Shown here: positions 33,829-42,492 of the stretch, in pieces
How positions within the stretch are numbered: position 1 is the stretch's first letter
Layout of the letters: every line of letters begins with the position of its first letter
NCBI RefSeq assembly: GCF_000092925.1
Contig: NC_014217.1
Location: 3,906,001 to 3,970,000, forward strand
DNA: 64,000 nucleotides
Direction of reading: 5' to 3'
Origin: Ancylobacter novellus DSM 506
GTDB lineage: Bacteria > Pseudomonadota > Alphaproteobacteria > Rhizobiales > Xanthobacteraceae
Made by a program: the position numbers and the translations under genes
Notes under the pieces: model-generated
Told to the model about the DNA's origin: nothing
The model's database searches: none
The model's input: the letters and a program-made list of their open reading frames with translations, nothing else

Positions 33829-35621
33829 CCAAAATCAGGCGCGGCGGCCTCCTCCGGCGTGGCGCAGAGGCCGCGCCGGACCAGCCACCGCCCCAGCGCC
33901 GGCTGCGAGGTGAGCACGGCGAAGGGCACCGCGCCGAGCAGGCCAATGAGCACCGGCACCGCCCAGATCATGGCGCCGGGCGCGAAGGCGTAGAGCATGC
34001 CGCCGAGCATCGACCCGAACAGGAATTGCGGCCACAGCCCGGCGAGCGCGGTGCGCCAGGACAGGCGCTCGGCGTCGCGGGCCTGCGCCTCCCAGGTCAC
34101 GGTCCGCCCAAAAGTGAGGCCGACCATGAAGATGGCGATCCGCAACGCCACCACCGGTCCCAGCAGCATGGAGAACAGGAATTCCATCAGCGCCCCGCCG
34201 AGCAGCTTAGCCGTGCCGCCATAGCGCCGGCGCTCCCCGGCGCGCAGCAGCACGTCGGTAAGGCCGGCGATCTTGGGCGCGAGGCTCATTAGGAAGGTGA
34301 TCACGAACAGCGCCAGCCCGAGCCCGGCGGGAAACGGCGCGTCGGTCGGCTCGACGTCGAACACCTTGAGCGCGGCGAGGATCATGAAGGCGATCCAGGC
34401 GCAGGCGCCGACATACATCAGGATCGCCCAGGCGATCTGGAAGCGGCTCATCGGCAACAGGCCGGGCATGAAGAGTAGCCGCCAGTACTGCATGTTGCCC
34501 TGGCACCAGCGCAGGTCGCGCCGGGTGAACTCGGTCAGATGCGGCGGGTTCTCCTCGAAGCTCTCGGTCTCCTCCGGCAGCACGCGCACCTCGTAGCCGC
34601 CGCGGCGCATCAGCACCGCCTCGATCTGGTCGTGCGAGAGCACATGACCCGAGAGCGGCCCGTCGCCCGGCAGCACCGGCAGCGCGCAATGCGCCTTGAA
34701 GGGGGCGATGCGGATCAGCGCATTATGCCCCCAATAGGGGCCGCAATCGCCCGCCCACCAGGACGCGCCCATCGTGTAGGAGCGCATGCCGTGCCGCATG
34801 CCGAACTGGAAGATGCGCGCGAAGGGCGAATGGGAGGGCATGCCGACGACGAGGCTCTGCAATATGCCGAGCATGGGATTCGCCTGCATGATCCGCACCA
34901 TGCGCAATATGGTCGCCGCACCGAGCAGGCTGTCGGCGTCCAGCACCAGCATCAGGTCGTAATCGTCGCCGTTCCGCTCGACGAAGTCGCGGATATTGCC
35001 GGCCTTGAAGCCGGCATTGTCGCTGCGGCGGCGATAATGCACGCGCGACCCGGCTTCGGCGCGCCACGCCCGGAAGAGCGCCTCCTCGGCGGCGGCGATG
35101 TCGTCGCGGTTGGTGTCGGAGAGGACGAACCAGGCGAAGTGCCCGCCGGCGCCGCTGCGCTCGACATCCTCGCGCATGGAGCGCAGGCGGGCGAAGGCGC
35201 GCCCGGGGTCCTCGTTGCGCAGCGCCATGACCACGGCGATGCGGGCGGTGACCGACGCCTCGTCGGACGCTTTTCCCGCATAGGGATAGACCGAGTGCCG
35301 CGCATCGCCGGGGCCGTGCAGCAGCCACAGGCCGATCAGCGCGTTCCAGAAGCCGAGGATAGTCCAGGGCGTCGACAGGCAGAAGGCCAACAGCAGCAGC
35401 CCGTCCAGGAAGCTGAAGCCGTTATAGGCGAGGAGATGGGCGAACAGCCCGACGAGGCCGGCATAGGTCGCCGCGTTCAGCGCCAGCACCAGCGCGCGCC
35501 GGCGGCGCAGTACGGCCAACGGCTGCACGCCGGTCGGCACGCAGGCTTCGCCCGCTTCGGCGGCGGTGAAGAGGCCGTCGACTTTCTCATCGAAACTCAT
35601 GCCGTCGACACACTCCCCCAT
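33825..35621 (-). CDS. mdoH: Glucans biosynthesis glucosyltransferase MdoH/OpgH
   Basis: About 598 residues with a large GT2 catalytic domain between membrane helices. Visible motifs are VMALRNEDPGRAFARLRSMR, the acid pair in LMLVLDADSLLG, and RDLRWCQGNMQYWRL (the RW processive motif). It builds the beta-glucan backbone of osmoregulated periplasmic glucans at the inner membrane from UDP-glucose. The start may be ATG 35621 or 35600. The usual partner mdoG is not adjacent. Confidence 0.92.
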   Translation of the reverse strand: MGECVDGMSFDEKVDGLFTAAEAGEACVPTGVQPLAVLRRRRALVLALNAATYAGLVGLFAHLLAYNGFSFLDGLLLLAFCLSTPWTILGFWNALIGLWLLHGPGDARHSVYPYAGKASDEASVTARIAVVMALRNEDPGRAFARLRSMREDVERSGAGGHFAWFVLSDTNRDDIAAAEEALFRAWRAEAGSRVHYRRRSDNAGFKAGNIRDFVERNGDDYDLMLVLDADSLLGAATILRMVRIMQANPMLGILQSLVVGMPSHSPFARIFQFGMRHGMRSYTMGASWWAGDCGPYWGHNALIRIAPFKAHCALPVLPGDGPLSGHVLSHDQIEAVLMRRGGYEVRVLPEETESFEENPPHLTEFTRRDLRWCQGNMQYWRLLFMPGLLPMSRFQIAWAILMYVGACAWIAFMILAALKVFDVEPTDAPFPAGLGLALFVITFLMSLAPKIAGLTDVLLRAGERRRYGGTAKLLGGALMEFLFSMLLGPVVALRIAIFMVGLTFGRTVTWEAQARDAERLSWRTALAGLWPQFLFGSMLGGMLYAFAPGAMIWAVPVLIGLLGAVPFAVLTSQPALGRWLVRRGLCATPEEAAAPDFG

Positions 35622-35755
35622 CAGGGCTGGCTCTTCACATATCTCGGACGCCGCCACGGCTTTATCTTGTACGCCGCCTCGTCTTCGCCGCTTCACGGTT
35701 TTTTGGACCAAAGCGCCGGCGGCGGCTGTTAAGAAGGTCGTGAAAGCGGGCAGGA

Positions 35756-36754
35756 ATGCAGTCAGCGATGCCGAAACCGGGTCACAGCGCCGCGCGACAG
35801 CTCTGGTGCGTGGAGCCGGGACGCTATGAGGTGAGGCAGGCCCCGCTCGGCGAGGCGCAGGGCGACGGGCTGACCCTGCGCACGATCGTCTCGGCCGTCA
35901 GCCGCGGCACGGAGCGCCTCGTCTTTGAGGGCGCGGTGCCCGTGAGCGAGCATCAGAGGATGCGCGCGCCGTTCCAGAGGGGCGAGTTCCCGTTCCCCGT
36001 GCAGTATGGCTACCAGAGCGTCGGCCGCGTCGAGGCGGGGCCTACGGCATGGCTCGGCCGCCTCGTCTTCGCCCTCCACCCGCATCAGGATGTCTATGCC
36101 CTGCCCGCCGCATCGGTGACGCCGATACCGGCGGGCATCCCGCCGGAGCGCGCGGTGCTGGCCGCCAATATGGAGACTGCCCTCAACGCGATGTGGGATG
36201 CCGCGGCCGGCCCCGGCGACCGCATCACCATCGTCGGCGGCGGCGTGGTCGGCCTGCTGCTCACCGCGCTCGCCGCCGCGCTGCCCGGCGCGGAGGTGAC
36301 GCTGGTCGATATCAGGCCGGAGCGGGCGGCGCTGGCCGAAGCCCTCGGTGCGGCCTTCGCCCTCCCTGATGCCGTGCGCGATGATGCCGACATCGTCTTC
36401 CATGCCAGCGCCAGCGAGGCGGGGCTGAAGACGGCGCTGGCGGCGGGCGGCTTCGAGGCGCGGATCGTCGAAGTGAGCTGGTATGGCGAGCATGCCCCGT
36501 CCGTCCCGCTGGGCGAAGCCTTCCACAGCCGCCGCCTGCAGCTGATCGGCTCGCAGGTCGGCGCGGTATCGCCGGCCCGCCGGCCGCGCTGGCCGCACGC
36601 CCGCCGCCTCGCCAAGGCGCTCGACCTGCTCCACGATGCGCGCCTCGACCGGCTGGTCACGCATGTCGTCCCGTTCGACGAGGCGCCCTCGCGCCTGCCG
36701 TCCCTGCTGGCCGGCGGAGAGGACGCGCTGGCGATCCTGCTCGATTACCGATGA
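35756..36754 (+). CDS. Zinc-type alcohol dehydrogenase-like protein without zinc ligands
   Basis: 332 residues, MDR fold. The catalytic-domain segment is AVSRGTERLVFEGAVP where classical enzymes have CGTD/CHTD, so the catalytic cysteine is absent, as in BchC-type and related MDR proteins. The structural zinc loop is also missing. The cofactor-binding motif IVGGGVVGLLLTALAA is near residue 160. It is the first gene of the pterin-like biosynthetic locus and ends nine bases before the PTPS-like gene. The substrate is unknown; a cyclitol, sugar or tetrapyrrole-like ketone reduction is possible. Confidence 0.82.
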   Translation: MQSAMPKPGHSAARQLWCVEPGRYEVRQAPLGEAQGDGLTLRTIVSAVSRGTERLVFEGAVPVSEHQRMRAPFQRGEFPFPVQYGYQSVGRVEAGPTAWLGRLVFALHPHQDVYALPAASVTPIPAGIPPERAVLAANMETALNAMWDAAAGPGDRITIVGGGVVGLLLTALAAALPGAEVTLVDIRPERAALAEALGAAFALPDAVRDDADIVFHASASEAGLKTALAAGGFEARIVEVSWYGEHAPSVPLGEAFHSRRLQLIGSQVGAVSPARRPRWPHARRLAKALDLLHDARLDRLVTHVVPFDEAPSRLPSLLAGGEDALAILLDYR

Positions 36755-36763
36755 GGAAAAAGC

Positions 36764-37165
36764 ATGTACTGCGTCGAGGTCCGCGACCGGATCATGATCG
36801 CCCACTCCCTGCCCGACCCGTTCTTCGGACCGGCACAGGGCCTGCACGGCGCGACCTTCGTGGTCGACGTCGCCTTCTTCCGTGAAAGCCTGACAACTAA
36901 GAACGTCGTCGTAGACATCGGCGCCGCGCTTGATGTGCTCAAGCAGACGCTGAAGCCGCTCGCCTACCAGAATCTCGACACGCTGCCGGAATTCGCCGGC
37001 AAGCTCACCACCACCGAATTCCTGGCGAAGCACATCTTCGACGCCATGGCCGCCGCCGCCCGGAGCGGAGCGCTCGGTGAGGATGCGGACGGCCTCGCCA
37101 AGATCCGGGTGACGCTGCACGAGACCGATCTGGCGCGCGCCAGCTATGAAGGCGGGCTGCGGTGA
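36764..37165 (+). CDS. 6-pyruvoyl-tetrahydropterin synthase-like protein (degenerate zinc site)
   Basis: 133 residues of the QueD/PTPS fold: MYCVEVRDRIMIAHSL gives the first zinc histidine (H14), but the usual HGH is HGA (LHGATFVVDV), so the third ligand is lost. The catalytic Cys before the HGH motif and the LDH histidine (here NLDTLPEF) are also absent or altered. The TTTEFLAKHIF and HETDLARASYE elements keep the PTPS pattern. It may use an altered reaction or bind a pterin without classical chemistry. It overlaps or abuts the glycosyltransferase gene. Confidence 0.8.
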   Translation: MYCVEVRDRIMIAHSLPDPFFGPAQGLHGATFVVDVAFFRESLTTKNVVVDIGAALDVLKQTLKPLAYQNLDTLPEFAGKLTTTEFLAKHIFDAMAAAARSGALGEDADGLAKIRVTLHETDLARASYEGGLR

Positions 37166-37175
37166 GGACCATCGC

Positions 37176-38222
37176 GTGACCGGCTTCGCCTTCGCCATTC
37201 CCGGCGACATCGACCTTCCCACCGGCGGCTATGGCTATGACCGGCGCGTCATCACGGAGGGCCGCCGCGCCGGGAGCATCGTGACGCATGTCGCCCTGCC
37301 CGGTGGCTTCCCCTTCCCCACGCCGCGGGAGCTGGCCGAAACCGAGGCGCAGCTGAAAGCCGTCCCGGCGGGACAGGCGCTGCTGATCGACGGGCTCGCC
37401 TTCAGCGTCCTGCCGCCAGAGCTACTGCGCCGCCTCGACCGCCCGCTCGTCGCCCTCGTCCACCATCCCCTCGCGCTGGAGGAGGGGCTCGACGAGGCGC
37501 AGAAGGCGAGCCTCGTCGCCAGCGAGCGCGCCGCCCTCGCGCTCGCCTCGGCGGTCATCGCCACCAGCCCCTCGACCGCCCGCCTGCTGGAACGCGACTA
37601 TGGCGTCGAGCCCGGCCGCCTCGTCGTCGCCCTGCCCGGCACCGATCCGCGCCCGCGCGCGCGCGGCACCGGCTCGCCGGTGCGCCTGCTCAGCATCGGC
37701 ACGGTCATCCCGCGCAAGGCCCATGGCGTCCTCGTCGAGGCGCTGGCCGCGCTCGCCTCATTCGACTGGACCTGCCGCATCGTCGGGGCGACCGATCGCG
37801 ACGCCGGGGAGACGCGGCGGCTGCGCCGGGCCATCGCGGCGCACGGCCTCGGCGACCGCGTCGCGCTGACCGGCGCGCTTCTGGGCGAGGCGCTGGAGCA
37901 GGAGTTCGACGCCGCCGACATCTTCGTCACCGCCTCGCTGTTCGAGGGCTACGGCATGGCGCTGACCGAGGCGCTGGCGCACGGGCTCCCCGTGGTGGCG
38001 ACAAGCGGCGGCGCGATCCCCGACACCGTGCCGCCGGCGGCCTCCGTGCTGGTCGCCCCGAACGACGCTGCCGGCCTCGCGGTGGGCCTCGGTGCGCTGC
38101 TGCGCGATCCCGACCGCCGGAAGGCGCTGGCCCAGAACGCCTGGGACCATGCGGCCTCGCTTCCCGACTGGCCCCGCACCGCGGCGACCATCATGGCCGT
38201 GCTGCGGGACGTCGCGCGATGA
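37176..38222 (+). CDS. Glycosyltransferase family 4 protein
   Basis: 348 residues from a GTG at 37176 with AGGA in the GTGAGGACC just upstream. An ATG ten codons earlier at 37146 lies inside the PTPS-like gene. GT-B features include LLSIGTVIPRKAHGVLVEAL and the donor site SLFEGYGMALTEALAHGLPVV near residues 260-280. The acceptor is unknown; setting suggests it glycosylates the product of the preceding enzymes. It overlaps the methyltransferase gene by four bases. Confidence 0.86.
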   Translation: MTGFAFAIPGDIDLPTGGYGYDRRVITEGRRAGSIVTHVALPGGFPFPTPRELAETEAQLKAVPAGQALLIDGLAFSVLPPELLRRLDRPLVALVHHPLALEEGLDEAQKASLVASERAALALASAVIATSPSTARLLERDYGVEPGRLVVALPGTDPRPRARGTGSPVRLLSIGTVIPRKAHGVLVEALAALASFDWTCRIVGATDRDAGETRRLRRAIAAHGLGDRVALTGALLGEALEQEFDAADIFVTASLFEGYGMALTEALAHGLPVVATSGGAIPDTVPPAASVLVAPNDAAGLAVGLGALLRDPDRRKALAQNAWDHAASLPDWPRTAATIMAVLRDVAR

Positions 38223-39052
38223 GCGGCTTCGACGCCGGCTGGCTGGCCCTACGCGAGCCCGTCGACCACGCCTCCCGGCACGCCGGGCTGGCGGCACAGG
38301 TGCGCGAGCATTTCGCCGGGCGGGAATCTCTCGTCGTGGTCGATCTCGGCTGCGGCACGGGCTCGAACCTGCGGGCGCTGGCGCCCTCGCTGCCGCCCCG
38401 CCAGCACTGGCGCCTGATCGACGGCGATGCCGCCCTGCTGGCGGCGGCGCGCCAGCGCCTTGCCGACTGGGCGGACGACGTGCGCCCGACCGCCGGCGGC
38501 GTCGAGCTGCACAAGGACGGCCGCCGGATCGAGGTCAACCTCGAATGCGCGGACCTCGCGACCCGCGACCTCGACTTCACAGATCTCGGCGCCGGGCTGG
38601 TGACGGCCGCGGCGCTGTTCGATCTCGTCTCAGAGGACTGGCTGGAGCGGCTGGTCGCGTGCTCGGCGCGGCAACGCGTGCCGCTCTATTCCGTGCTGAA
38701 CTATGACGGCACCGCCCGCTGGCAGCCCGAGAACCCGCTCGATGCCCGCGTGGTCGCCGCCTTCAACCGCCACCAGCGCGGCGACAAGGGCTTCGGGCCG
38801 GCGCTCGGGCCGGCCTCGGGCGAGACCTTCGCGCAATTGCTGTCGCAGCACGGCTATCGCGCCGCCTCGGGCGACAGCCCGTGGGAGCTGGCGGAGCGGG
38901 ACGCCGCGTTGATCGCCCGCCTCGCGGAAGGCTTCGCCCAAGCGGCCGGCGAGATCGAGCCGGAGGCACGCGACGCCTTTGCGCGATGGGGCGCGGGCCG
39001 CGCCGCAGCAGTGCGGGTGACGATCGGCCATCGGGACGTCTTCGCGGCGTGA
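38219..39052 (+). CDS. Class I SAM-dependent methyltransferase
   Basis: 277 residues. SAM motif I is VVVDLGCGTGSNLRAL near residues 38-53, acidic motif II is RLIDGDAALL, followed by the alpha/beta core (LVTAAALFDLVSEDWL). The ATG overlaps the glycosyltransferase stop (ATGA). It is the last plus-strand gene of the locus. The likely substrate is the glycosylated product of the neighbours; this is context only. The cytochrome b561 gene converges 17 bases away. Confidence 0.86.
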   Translation: MSGFDAGWLALREPVDHASRHAGLAAQVREHFAGRESLVVVDLGCGTGSNLRALAPSLPPRQHWRLIDGDAALLAAARQRLADWADDVRPTAGGVELHKDGRRIEVNLECADLATRDLDFTDLGAGLVTAAALFDLVSEDWLERLVACSARQRVPLYSVLNYDGTARWQPENPLDARVVAAFNRHQRGDKGFGPALGPASGETFAQLLSQHGYRAASGDSPWELAERDAALIARLAEGFAQAAGEIEPEARDAFARWGAGRAAAVRVTIGHRDVFAA

Positions 39053-39068
39053 CCGCGCGCTAGGTGCT

Positions 39069-39632
39069 TCAGCCCGGCGGCCACATGCGCCGCATCACCC
39101 CGTCATGCTTGACGAAGCGGTGGCGCAGCGCCGCCGCGACATGAAGGAGCACCAGAAGCCCGAGCAGCAGCGCGAGCAGGCCGTGCACGCCGAGGATCCG
39201 GTTGGCGAGCGGCTGGTCGGGGGGAAGGATCGCCGGCAGGTTGAACAGCCCGAAGATGTCGAGGGCGGGATAGGCGGAGATGCCGGCCCAGCCGAGCACC
39301 GGCACCACCAGCAGCAGCGCATAGAGCGCGTAATGGACGGTGAGCGAGGCGATGCGCTCGAACGGCGTCAGCGTCGCCACCGGCGGCGGCGCGCCGCGTC
39401 CGAGGCGGACCAGCACGCGCAGCACCACCAGCCACAGCAGGGTGAAGCCGAGCAGCTTGTGCAGGCTGTAGAGCGAGCCCGTCGCGGCGTCGAAATTCGT
39501 CGCCTGGCCGCGGGCGACCATGTAGAGCCCGAGCGGAAGCTGGCAGATCACGAAGGCCGCGACGATCCAGTGCAGCCTCCGTGCGGCCAGGCTGTAGCGG
39601 ACCGCCTCGGCACCCTGCTCAGGAAACGACAT
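39069..39632 (-). CDS. Cytochrome b561 family membrane haem protein
   Basis: 187 residues, four to five helices, with haem-ligand histidines in RRLHWIVAAF, YSLHKLLGF, VHYALYALLL and GVHGLLALLLGLLVLLHVAAA. ATG 39632 (MSFPEQGAEAV) lies behind GGAGGGGCGG. Its first 14 bases overlap the end of the RibD-like gene on the same strand, so they form an operon. A membrane electron donor role for a reductive step is possible in this locus. Confidence 0.88.
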   Translation of the reverse strand: MSFPEQGAEAVRYSLAARRLHWIVAAFVICQLPLGLYMVARGQATNFDAATGSLYSLHKLLGFTLLWLVVLRVLVRLGRGAPPPVATLTPFERIASLTVHYALYALLLVVPVLGWAGISAYPALDIFGLFNLPAILPPDQPLANRILGVHGLLALLLGLLVLLHVAAALRHRFVKHDGVMRRMWPPG

Positions 39633-40344
39633 CCGCCCCTCCGTCGGCCGCGCTGCGCAGATCGCAATCATAGAGAATATTACCGTCGTCGAGCAGATAG
39701 GTCCGCGCCCGCGGACGCAGTGCGTCGTCGAGTTCGTCGATGGGCCTGAGGTCAAGCCCCGGCCGCCCCGATCCGAGGATGATCGGGGAGAGGCAGACGT
39801 GCAGGCGGTCGACCACGCCGGCATCGATGAAGCGCGAGATGGTCGAGGCGCCGCCTTCGACCAGCACGGTCCGGTGGCCGCGCGCCGCCAGGGCGGCGAT
39901 CAGTCGTGCGGGTTCGAAAATAGCGGGGTCGTGGTCGGTGCCGATGCGCTCCACCTCGTCCGGCCAGCCGTGCGCATTCTCCGAGAACACGATGCGCCGG
40001 CAGCCATCCTCGCGCAGCCATCGCGACTGGCGCGACGAGCGGCCACTCGGGTCGATGACGGCGCGCGCCGGGCTGCGGCCGGGCACCCGCCGCGTGGTGA
40101 GCTGGGGATCGTCGGCCAGCACGGTGCCGACGCCGACGACCACCACATCGGCGATGGCGCGCAGCCGGTGCAGATGATCCATGCCGCAGCAGCCGTTGAT
40201 GTCGCGGGATTTTCCGGTCGGCGTCGCGATCCGTCCGTCGAGCGACTGGCCGAGCTGGGCGATCACGAACGGCGAAGGACGATGCCGAATGATCGGCTCA
40301 TAGAGCGCCGCAAGCGGATCGACCGGAATTTCGCGACGATTCAA
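39619..40344 (-). CDS. RibD C-terminal family reductase
   Basis: 241 residues if translation starts at TTG 40344, which has GGGGAG six bases upstream; ATG 40419 would add 25 residues without a ribosome binding site. It is the reductase half only, lacking the zinc deaminase half of bifunctional RibD. Motifs are FVIAQLGQSLDGRIA, VVVGVGTVLADDPQLT (NADPH/substrate loop) and VLVEGGASTISRFIDAGVVD. Stand-alone RibD_C enzymes reduce ribosylamino-pyrimidines or pterins (DHFR-like fold). It is beside the PTPS-like gene and so may act on a GTP-derived intermediate. Confidence 0.84.
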   Translation of the reverse strand: MNRREIPVDPLAALYEPIIRHRPSPFVIAQLGQSLDGRIATPTGKSRDINGCCGMDHLHRLRAIADVVVVGVGTVLADDPQLTTRRVPGRSPARAVIDPSGRSSRQSRWLREDGCRRIVFSENAHGWPDEVERIGTDHDPAIFEPARLIAALAARGHRTVLVEGGASTISRFIDAGVVDRLHVCLSPIILGSGRPGLDLRPIDELDDALRPRARTYLLDDGNILYDCDLRSAADGGADVVS

Positions 40345-40695
40345 GACGGGCTCCCCTGTGCGGCGGTTGGGCGAATGCGGCGCGTCGATCGGACTGGTCC
40401 TTCCCGGTAGGACATCCATGAAACATAGGCGTGAACTCGCCCAATGTTGCAATCATGGGGGGCTCAAATGACGAGTAGCGCAAATGGCGGGCCCGGGGCG
40501 GCCACCGGCGGCCGGACGCTTGACGCGGCTCAAGGCGGACCATCGCCGCGCATGCCTGGATGAAAAATCGCGTTCCGCAGCGCCTGTGCGACGGTGAACG
40601 GGCCCTATGTCATGCAGGGCGAGGATCGGGTGCGGGCGGATACGGGAAACCGAGTTGGACGCGGCACGCCGGCCGTTCAGCCGCCGGCATCAGGC
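40345..40695. other. Divergent intergenic region, no gene seen
   Basis: About 350 bases between the RibD-like start and the PhaC-like hydrolase start. It contains possible alternative upstream starts for both (ATG 40419 minus strand; ATG 40594 plus strand) but no convincing coding pattern. I see no clear -35/-10 pair or dispersed repeat. Confidence 0.5.
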
Positions 40696-41967
40696 ATGGA
40701 GAGCATCATGCGCAGCAGGTCCTTCCTCCACGACAGTCCGGAGATCGGCGCTTTCGATGTCGTCAGCGCCTTGCGCAGCGCCCAGCTCGGCGCGATGGAC
40801 AATCTGCGGCGGCTGCAGGCCGGCGCGCTCGACCGCTTCGGCTTCGGCCCCCGCGAATGCGTTTTCGATGTGATCGCGTCGGGTCCGAACTGGCGCCTGC
40901 GGCACTATCCCGGCGAAGCGGCGTCGGCGGCGCTGCTGATGGTCCCGGCCCCGATCAAGCGGCCCTATATCTGGGATCTGACGCCCGGCGTCAGCGTGGT
41001 GCGCCTCTGCCTCGAACGCGGCCTCGGCGTCCATCTGATCGAATGGCTGCCGCCGCAGGGCGACGGCAGCGACGGCATCGCGGACTACGTCGACGCCATC
41101 GGCGCCGCCGGCAAGGTGGTCGCGGCCGAGCAGCCGGGCGCCGCCCGCTTCGTCCTCGGCCATTCGCTCGGCGGCACGCTTGCCGCCATCGCCTGCGCGC
41201 TGCAGCCGGAGATCGCCCGCGGCCTCGTGCTGCTCGGCGCGCCGCTGAGCTTCGAGCCGGGATCGAGCCCGTTCCGCGATCAGGTGGCGGCGCAGAAGCG
41301 TCCGACGCCGGAGCAGGGCACGGTGGCGGGCTCGCAGCTGTCGCAATCCTGCGCCATGCTCTCGCCCGGCACCTTCATCTGGAACCGCTGGATGGACGGC
41401 GCGCTCAGCCTCGCCGATCCGGCGGCGTTCGACATCCACATGCATATCGAGCGCTGGGCGCTGGACGAGGTGCCGCTGGCCGGACGGCTCATCCACCAGA
41501 TGGTCGACTGGCTGTACCGGGAGAACCGCTTCCAGAAGGGCACCCTCGCCATTGGCGGCCGCACGCTCGGCCCCGGCGATCTGCGCCTGCCGGTGCTCGC
41601 CGCGGTCAGCGAGGCCGACGAGATCGGCCCGCGCGCCTCGGTCGAGCCCTTCTTCGCCCGGATGACCGGCACCGACACGCAGATCCTGGCGCATCCGGCG
41701 GAGATCGGCGTCGGCTTGCAGCACCTCGCCATCCTCGCCGGCCGCCGCGCCCATGCCGAGGTCTGGCCGCGCATCGCCACCTGGATCGGATCCCACGCCG
41801 CATCGGATGCGGCCACCTCGGATGCGATCACCGGGGCGGCGCGCACCACGGCTCATGCGCGTCCGGCCCGCGCGCCACGGGCCTCGCCCGCATCGCCTCG
41901 GCGAACGGGAACGGCCCGCAGTCCCGCGCCCCGATCGTCGCGTTCGCGACCGGCGCCGGAAAGTTGA
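40696..41967 (+). CDS. Alpha/beta hydrolase related to PHA synthase (Ser nucleophile)
   Basis: 423 residues from ATG 40696 (ATG 40708, with GGAGAG just upstream, is close behind). The PhaC-like layout includes VPAPIKRPYIWDLTPGVSVV and HLIEWLPP, but the nucleophile elbow is GHSLGG with Ser157, not the Cys of true PHA synthases (GxCxG). A hydrolase or acyltransferase is therefore more likely than a polymerase. The last 45 residues are low-complexity Arg/Ala/Ser/Pro and may be disordered. It is not adjacent to phaA/phaB or phasin genes. Confidence 0.78.
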   Translation: MESIMRSRSFLHDSPEIGAFDVVSALRSAQLGAMDNLRRLQAGALDRFGFGPRECVFDVIASGPNWRLRHYPGEAASAALLMVPAPIKRPYIWDLTPGVSVVRLCLERGLGVHLIEWLPPQGDGSDGIADYVDAIGAAGKVVAAEQPGAARFVLGHSLGGTLAAIACALQPEIARGLVLLGAPLSFEPGSSPFRDQVAAQKRPTPEQGTVAGSQLSQSCAMLSPGTFIWNRWMDGALSLADPAAFDIHMHIERWALDEVPLAGRLIHQMVDWLYRENRFQKGTLAIGGRTLGPGDLRLPVLAAVSEADEIGPRASVEPFFARMTGTDTQILAHPAEIGVGLQHLAILAGRRAHAEVWPRIATWIGSHAASDAATSDAITGAARTTAHARPARAPRASPASPRRTGTARSPAPRSSRSRPAPES

Positions 41968-42024
41968 TACCCGCCGCCATGCGCCCGGCCATGTCTTCCC
42001 GCGCGTCCGGATGAGGCGAGACGC

Positions 42025-42486
42025 ATGACATCGAGCGCCGGCATCCTGATGTACCGCCTCCGCGACGGGGACATCGAGGTCCTGCTCGTCCATCCCGGCG
42101 GCCCCTTCTGGAGCCGCAAGGACGCGGGCGCCTGGTCGATCCCCAAGGGCCTGCCGGAACCGGACGAGGAGCTCGAGGCCGCAGCCCGGCGGGAGTTCGA
42201 AGAGGAGCTCGGGCGGCCGGCAAAAGGCACGCTGCATCCGCTCGGCAGCATCCGGCAGGCCGGCGGGAAGGTCGTGACCGCCTTCGCCCTCGAAGGCGAT
42301 CTCGATCCCGCCCGCATAGAAGGCGGCGGGCTGGTCACGCTGGAATGGCCGCGCGGCAGCGGACGGGTGCTCAGCTATCCGGAGGTCGACCGCGCCGGCT
42401 GGTTCGCCCTGCGGCAAGCGCGGGTGAAGCTGCTGGCGAGCCAATGCCCGCTCCTCGATCGGCTGGAGACGCTGCTCTCGCCGTGA
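42025..42486 (+). CDS. NUDIX hydrolase
   Basis: 153 residues with SAGILMYRLRDGDIEVLLVH at the start. The Nudix box lies near residues 47-69: G..., then E and the core REFEEELG. NUDIX enzymes hydrolyse nucleoside diphosphate derivatives; this short member resembles Ap4A/ADP-ribose or dNTP hydrolases but the substrate cannot be named. It converges with the NAD synthetase gene six bases away. Confidence 0.88.
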   Translation: MTSSAGILMYRLRDGDIEVLLVHPGGPFWSRKDAGAWSIPKGLPEPDEELEAAARREFEEELGRPAKGTLHPLGSIRQAGGKVVTAFALEGDLDPARIEGGGLVTLEWPRGSGRVLSYPEVDRAGWFALRQARVKLLASQCPLLDRLETLLSP

Positions 42487-42492
42487 GCCGCG

